Shown: positions 61,420-64,000 of the stretch, piece after piece
Layout of the letters: the number at the start of each line of letters is the position of its first letter
Position numbering within the stretch: position 1 is the stretch's first letter
Assembly: GCF_041435335.1 (NCBI RefSeq)
Contig: NZ_CP108430.1
Location: 8,838,001 to 8,902,000 of the forward strand
Direction: 5' to 3'
DNA: 64,000 nucleotides
Source: Streptomyces sp. NBC_01283
Lineage (GTDB): Bacteria > Actinomycetota > Actinomycetes > Streptomycetales > Streptomycetaceae
Notes under the pieces: model-generated
The model's input: only the letters and a program-made list of their open reading frames with translations
What the model was told of the DNA's origin: nothing
Database searches by the model: none
Translations under genes and position numbers: made by a program

Positions 61420-62325
61420 TCATGTGGCACCCGGAGGAGCCTGAACCTGCCCTTCTGGTGGGAACTCTGGCGTGAACTCGGAGGCATGGTCCGGCGTTGG
61501 CGGGAAGTTCGGCAGCAGCGAGGTGGCGTTAGGAGGACCCGGCTGCGGAGCATTGCTCGCCTCGTCCTCGCCATCAACTTTGTTCGCCTTGTTCGCTTTG
61601 GCTACGGCGGCCGCGAGTTGCTTCTGCACGGCCTCGGGCAGGTCGGTTCCCTGCACGGTTCCCACCAAGTTCTCGGCCAGGTGGTGGAGCTTTGTGTTGG
61701 TGTTCTGCGAGGCCGTGACGAGTACTTCCCAGGACGCTTCGGGGCTCAGGCCGAAGACGGACATTAGGATGCCGCGGGCCAGGTCGATGGTCGGACGGGT
61801 CTGCATGGCCCGTCGCAACTGGGAGATGACGGTCCGCAGGCTCTCCTCGGAATCCTTGGCGGACTCTGTTTCGCTGTCGGCAGGCCCGATCTCCTTCTCG
61901 CCGTCGGAGGCGGGAGGCCCGGACAACTCGGGCGGCACGAACAGGTCATGGGTGGCAGTCAGGTCGAACATCCGCTCAACCGCGGTACTGGTCGAGAGCA
62001 CTGCCACGGTCTTGCCGTCCCGCAGCGCCAGTCGGCGCAGGTCGAGCAGCAGGTTCGTCCCCGAGCAATCGCAGAACGTCACTTCACTCAGATACAGGTC
62101 GATGCCCTCGGCCGATCCGCTCAGGGCGTGGAGCAGGTCGGGCCGGAGCCGTTCGCCGGTTTCGAGGTCGAGTTCTCCGCGCACGATGACGCTCACCCGC
62201 GTGCCGTCCGGCACGGTGTCGACCGTGGCCGGCAGCGGGAGCCGGGGCAGCGACGGGTGCGGGCCCCGTGGGTGCTCGGCGCCCTTCCCGGCGAGGGGCT
62301 CTTCTGAGTGTGCAGGCTCCGGCAT
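61420..62325 (-). CDS. STAS-ANTAR domain protein
   Basis: The 301-residue protein begins after GAGGGAGAGG. Residues about 37-130 form a STAS domain (VSVIVRGELDLETGERLRPD and YLSEVTFCDCSGTNLLLDLR, where Ser in CSGT is at the usual phosphorylation site of anti-anti-sigma factors). Residues about 155-220 are an ANTAR RNA-binding domain (QLRRAMQTRPTIDLARGILM followed by GLSPEASWEVLVTASQ). The tail is Pro-rich and disordered. ANTAR proteins prevent transcription termination by binding paired RNA hexaloops. This fusion links sigma-factor-type phosphorylation signalling to antitermination. Divergent from a small winged-helix gene. Confidence 0.88.
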   Translation of the reverse strand: MPEPAHSEEPLAGKGAEHPRGPHPSLPRLPLPATVDTVPDGTRVSVIVRGELDLETGERLRPDLLHALSGSAEGIDLYLSEVTFCDCSGTNLLLDLRRLALRDGKTVAVLSTSTAVERMFDLTATHDLFVPPELSGPPASDGEKEIGPADSETESAKDSEESLRTVISQLRRAMQTRPTIDLARGILMSVFGLSPEASWEVLVTASQNTNTKLHHLAENLVGTVQGTDLPEAVQKQLAAAVAKANKANKVDGEDEASNAPQPGPPNATSLLPNFPPTPDHASEFTPEFPPEGQVQAPPGAT

Positions 62326-62408
62326 GGCCTCTCCCTCTCGTGTTGCCTAGCGCCGCTCCCTAGGCTGCACTTCCCAGCACAAGCACGTCAACTAATACAT
62401 GAAAAGGA

Positions 62409-62432
62409 GTACGTGTTTTTGAAAACGTGTAC
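62409..62432. promoter_or_regulatory. Candidate operator between the STAS-ANTAR and winged-helix genes
   Basis: GTACGTGTTTT and AAAACGTGTAC flank two bases; 9 of 11 arm positions are complementary. It lies 22 bp upstream of the winged-helix start, a good place for autoregulation, and within an AT-rich promoter patch. Confidence 0.62.
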
Positions 62433-62454
62433 GTTCGGTCGCTAGAGTTGTCGC

Positions 62455-62805
62455 ATGGATGAAGTGCCCGAGCCCCACACCGGATGGACGTTCCTCACCA
62501 ACCACGCGCGGGTCCTGGCGGCCATCGCCGACAACCGCAACGCCCGGATCCGGGATATCGCCGCGCACTGCCGGCTGACCGAACGTGCCGTTCAGAAGAT
62601 CATTGCTGACCTTGAGCAGGGCGGTTACCTCTCCCACGTCCGGGAAGGGCGCGGCAACACCTACCGGATCGAGCCCGGTGAGGTGCTGCGCCACCCGGCG
62701 GAGTCCGGCCTGGCCGTGGCCTCGCTCCTCTCCCTGTTGGCGCGGGACGAAGTCGGCCGCGCCACGTCTCCGGACGTCGATGAGCGGCGCCGCGCCAGCG
62801 CGTGA
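62455..62805 (+). CDS. Small winged-helix (MarR/ArsR-like) regulator
   Basis: The 116-residue protein is one winged helix: HARVLAAIADNRNARIRDIA, the recognition helix in CRLTERAVQKIIADLEQGGY, and the wing HVREGRGNTYRIEP. The tail is short and Ala/Arg-rich. The single Cys (residue 43) could be redox-sensitive but is not part of a known motif. It is divergent from the STAS-ANTAR gene and probably binds the palindrome at 62409-62432. Confidence 0.85.
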   Translation: MDEVPEPHTGWTFLTNHARVLAAIADNRNARIRDIAAHCRLTERAVQKIIADLEQGGYLSHVREGRGNTYRIEPGEVLRHPAESGLAVASLLSLLARDEVGRATSPDVDERRRASA

Positions 62806-62885
62806 CGGGGGAGAGCGGAGAGTGCTGACGCTGCCGCCCCCCCCGGTTGTGACGAGGCCGCAGGGCCCCCTTGAGTGGTCGCCGG

Positions 62886-63140
62886 CTACCTCGGCGGTAC
62901 GTGGGTGAAGTGCCGCCGTACGCCGTCCCTGGCGTCCGTGTCGAGGGAGAGGCGCCACTCCAGGCGTCCGCAGTCCGCGCAGACCAGCGCCGACACCGGC
63001 ACGGTCTTTCCGCGGAGCGCCCCGAACTTCAGCCGTACGTTCGGGTTGGCCTGTCCGAAGTAGGCCTGCCCTTCATACACTTCGCTGCCCCCGCAGCCGG
63101 TGCATACCCCGTGTGCCATGCCCATCCCCTGATCACCCAT
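62886..63140 (-). CDS. Zinc-ribbon small protein
   Basis: The ATG at 63140 follows GGTGGAGG. The 84-residue product has two CxxC knuckles (VCTGCGG near residue 15, VCADCGR near 56) separated by a beta hairpin, i.e. a rubredoxin-like zinc ribbon. The remaining sequence is basic and hydrophilic. Function unknown; many actinomycete homologues exist. It is divergent from the secreted lipase gene. Confidence 0.75.
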   Translation of the reverse strand: MGDQGMGMAHGVCTGCGGSEVYEGQAYFGQANPNVRLKFGALRGKTVPVSALVCADCGRLEWRLSLDTDARDGVRRHFTHVPPR

Positions 63141-63200
63141 GGCCTCCACCCTAGGCCCGACGCGCGGGTCCCCAGTCCCTAGCCGTCGGCCCTGTGGTCG

Positions 63201-63210
63201 GTGACGTCAC
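63201..63210. promoter_or_regulatory. 10-bp palindrome GTGACGTCAC
   Basis: A perfect short palindrome 30 bp upstream of the larger one at 63240-63255, in the divergent promoter region of the zinc-ribbon and lipase genes. Could be a regulator site; too short to assign. Confidence 0.4.
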
Positions 63211-63239
63211 GATGGACTCCCGCGCATCTATGGCCGTAT

Positions 63240-63255
63240 TACTGACGCGTCAGTA
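63240..63255. promoter_or_regulatory. Perfect 16-bp palindrome TACTGACGCGTCAGTA
   Basis: The site lies 47 bp upstream of the lipase start and has the length and symmetry of a TetR-family operator. No TetR gene is adjacent within the window. Confidence 0.68.
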
Positions 63256-63302
63256 CGGTGCTGGCCAACCCCCTTTGCCCACAGGAGAGTTGGGAGAGCT
63301 GC

Positions 63303-64000
63303 ATGATGTCATCTTTACGCAGACGGCCGGTGGCCGCGGGTGCCGTTCTCGCGGTGGCGGTGCTCGGGCTTCCCGGGTCCGCCGCCGCGCAGAGCACCGG
63401 CGTCCCGGACAGTGCCCGGGACGCGACCCCCACGACCCGGCCCGCGGCGCAGTCCACCGGAAACGCCCCCAGCGCCGCGCAGCACGGCAGGGACAAGAAG
63501 CAGGGAAAGAAGAAGCCGGGGAAGAAGACCGGCCCCGGCGCGATCCTCACCTCGAAGCCCTCCTCCTTCCAGTACACGCCGGGCGTTCCGACTCCCACCA
63601 AGGCTTGGAAGATCACCTACCGGTCGACCTCCGCCGACGGACGGCGCAACGCGGTCTCCGGAACTGTGATCGTTCCCGACGACGGCAGGACCACCCCACG
63701 TCCACTGATCACCTACGCCGTCGGCACGGTCGGCCTCGGTGACAAGTGCGCGCCGTCCGCCGGATTCCCGGGCGGTACGACGGCGGAGGCGCCCCTCGTC
63801 AATGCCGCGTTGGTACGGGGATACGCCGTCGTCGTCACCGACTACGAGGGCCTCGGCACCCCGGGCGACCACACCTACATGGTCGCCAAGGCGCAGGGAA
63901 GCGCTGTCCTCGACGCGGCGCGCGCGGCCCAGCGGCATCCGGAGGCGGCGAAGTACGGCGTCTCCGCGAAGGCACCCGTCGGGATCATGGGCTACTCGCA
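63303..64000 (+). CDS. Secreted lipase-like alpha/beta hydrolase (3' end outside window)
   Basis: The frame starts at ATG 63303 and is still open at the window edge (232 codons). MMSSLRRRPVAAGAVLAVAV begins a signal peptide cleaved near SAAA; a Lys/Pro-rich stretch of about 40 residues follows (KKQGKKKPGKK). The catalytic domain starts near residue 85 (FQYTPGVPTPTKAWKITYRS), and GIMGYS at the end is the start of the nucleophile-elbow GxSxG. This matches secretory lipases of the LIP family. Codon 5 is TTA (63315-63317), so translation may depend on the bldA tRNA and be delayed to development. Confidence 0.88.
   Translation, partial: MMSSLRRRPVAAGAVLAVAVLGLPGSAAAQSTGVPDSARDATPTTRPAAQSTGNAPSAAQHGRDKKQGKKKPGKKTGPGAILTSKPSSFQYTPGVPTPTKAWKITYRSTSADGRRNAVSGTVIVPDDGRTTPRPLITYAVGTVGLGDKCAPSAGFPGGTTAEAPLVNAALVRGYAVVVTDYEGLGTPGDHTYMVAKAQGSAVLDAARAAQRHPEAAKYGVSAKAPVGIMGYS

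Noticed and set aside
61119..61475. 118-codon plus-strand frame
   Set aside because: Atypical codon bias, no ribosome site and overlap with the end of the STAS-ANTAR gene.
63303..63742. 182-codon frame starting at 63194
   Set aside because: It is out of frame with the lipase; the lipase frame from 63303 has a signal peptide and catalytic motifs and runs past the window edge.

Overview
The window is chromosomal DNA of a Streptomyces-type actinomycete. It is very GC-rich, the codon third positions are strongly biased, many genes start with GTG or TTG, two genes carry rare TTA (bldA-type) codons, and a Streptomyces-type c-di-AMP riboswitch sits before a LysM cell-wall enzyme gene. There are no rRNA genes, no convincing tRNA genes and no CRISPR array. 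The gene content (regulators paired with transporters, secreted hydrolases, resistance-type ABC-F proteins, several broken genes, one IS110-family element) looks like a variable part of the chromosome rather than the housekeeping core.

Layout. 1-7376: a carbohydrate locus with a DUF1996 secreted protein, a secreted TIM-barrel glycosidase with a discoidin domain, a GH3 beta-glucosidase and a LacI regulator; three copies of one palindromic operator tie it together. 7529-11974: an orphan antitoxin-like protein, RNA cyclic phosphodiesterase, and a TetR regulator divergent from an MFS pump and a flavin monooxygenase. 12139-16466: an SGNH hydrolase, a membrane acyltransferase and a glycosyltransferase. 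16490-21819: an MFS/HxlR pair, then an unusual IS30-HTH/GbsR regulator divergent from a DUF4097-DrrA-DrrB operon. 21947-25505: a VWA protein, flavohaemoglobin and NsrR, each of the last two with a candidate NsrR box, and a CMD-fold protein. 25566-32220: an oxidative catabolic island (MHS transporter, Baeyer-Villiger monooxygenase, SDR, SMP-30-like lipoprotein, TetR). 32420-40941: a HAD dehalogenase, a sulfite-oxidase-like enzyme, a substrate-binding protein without signal peptide, a broken GNAT gene, a P-loop kinase, small membrane proteins, a DUF899 protein, and a TetR/FMN-protein pair. 40945-42292: an IS110-family insertion that appears to have split that FMN-protein gene from its reductase partner (42304-43212). 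43365-46724: a sugar ABC importer without its own ATPase, followed by the debris of a glycosidase. 46896-51217: a CGNR regulator and two tandem ABC-F proteins behind a structured leader. 51218-55606: a lipid kinase with a decayed phosphatase half, DUF1206 and CMD-like proteins.

The most intriguing stretch is 55718-59346. It holds a truncated DUF4255/Pvc16-like gene (a component of extracellular contractile injection systems, eCIS), a LuxR regulator with a TTA codon, a secreted FG-GAP protein, and a broken gene with a ChaN/TIKI-like toxin domain interrupted by two in-frame TAG codons and a frameshift. Together these look like the scar of a lost injection system. The window ends with the riboswitch-controlled LysM transglycosylase, a STAS-ANTAR protein facing a small winged-helix protein, a zinc-ribbon protein and the 5' part of a secreted lipase.
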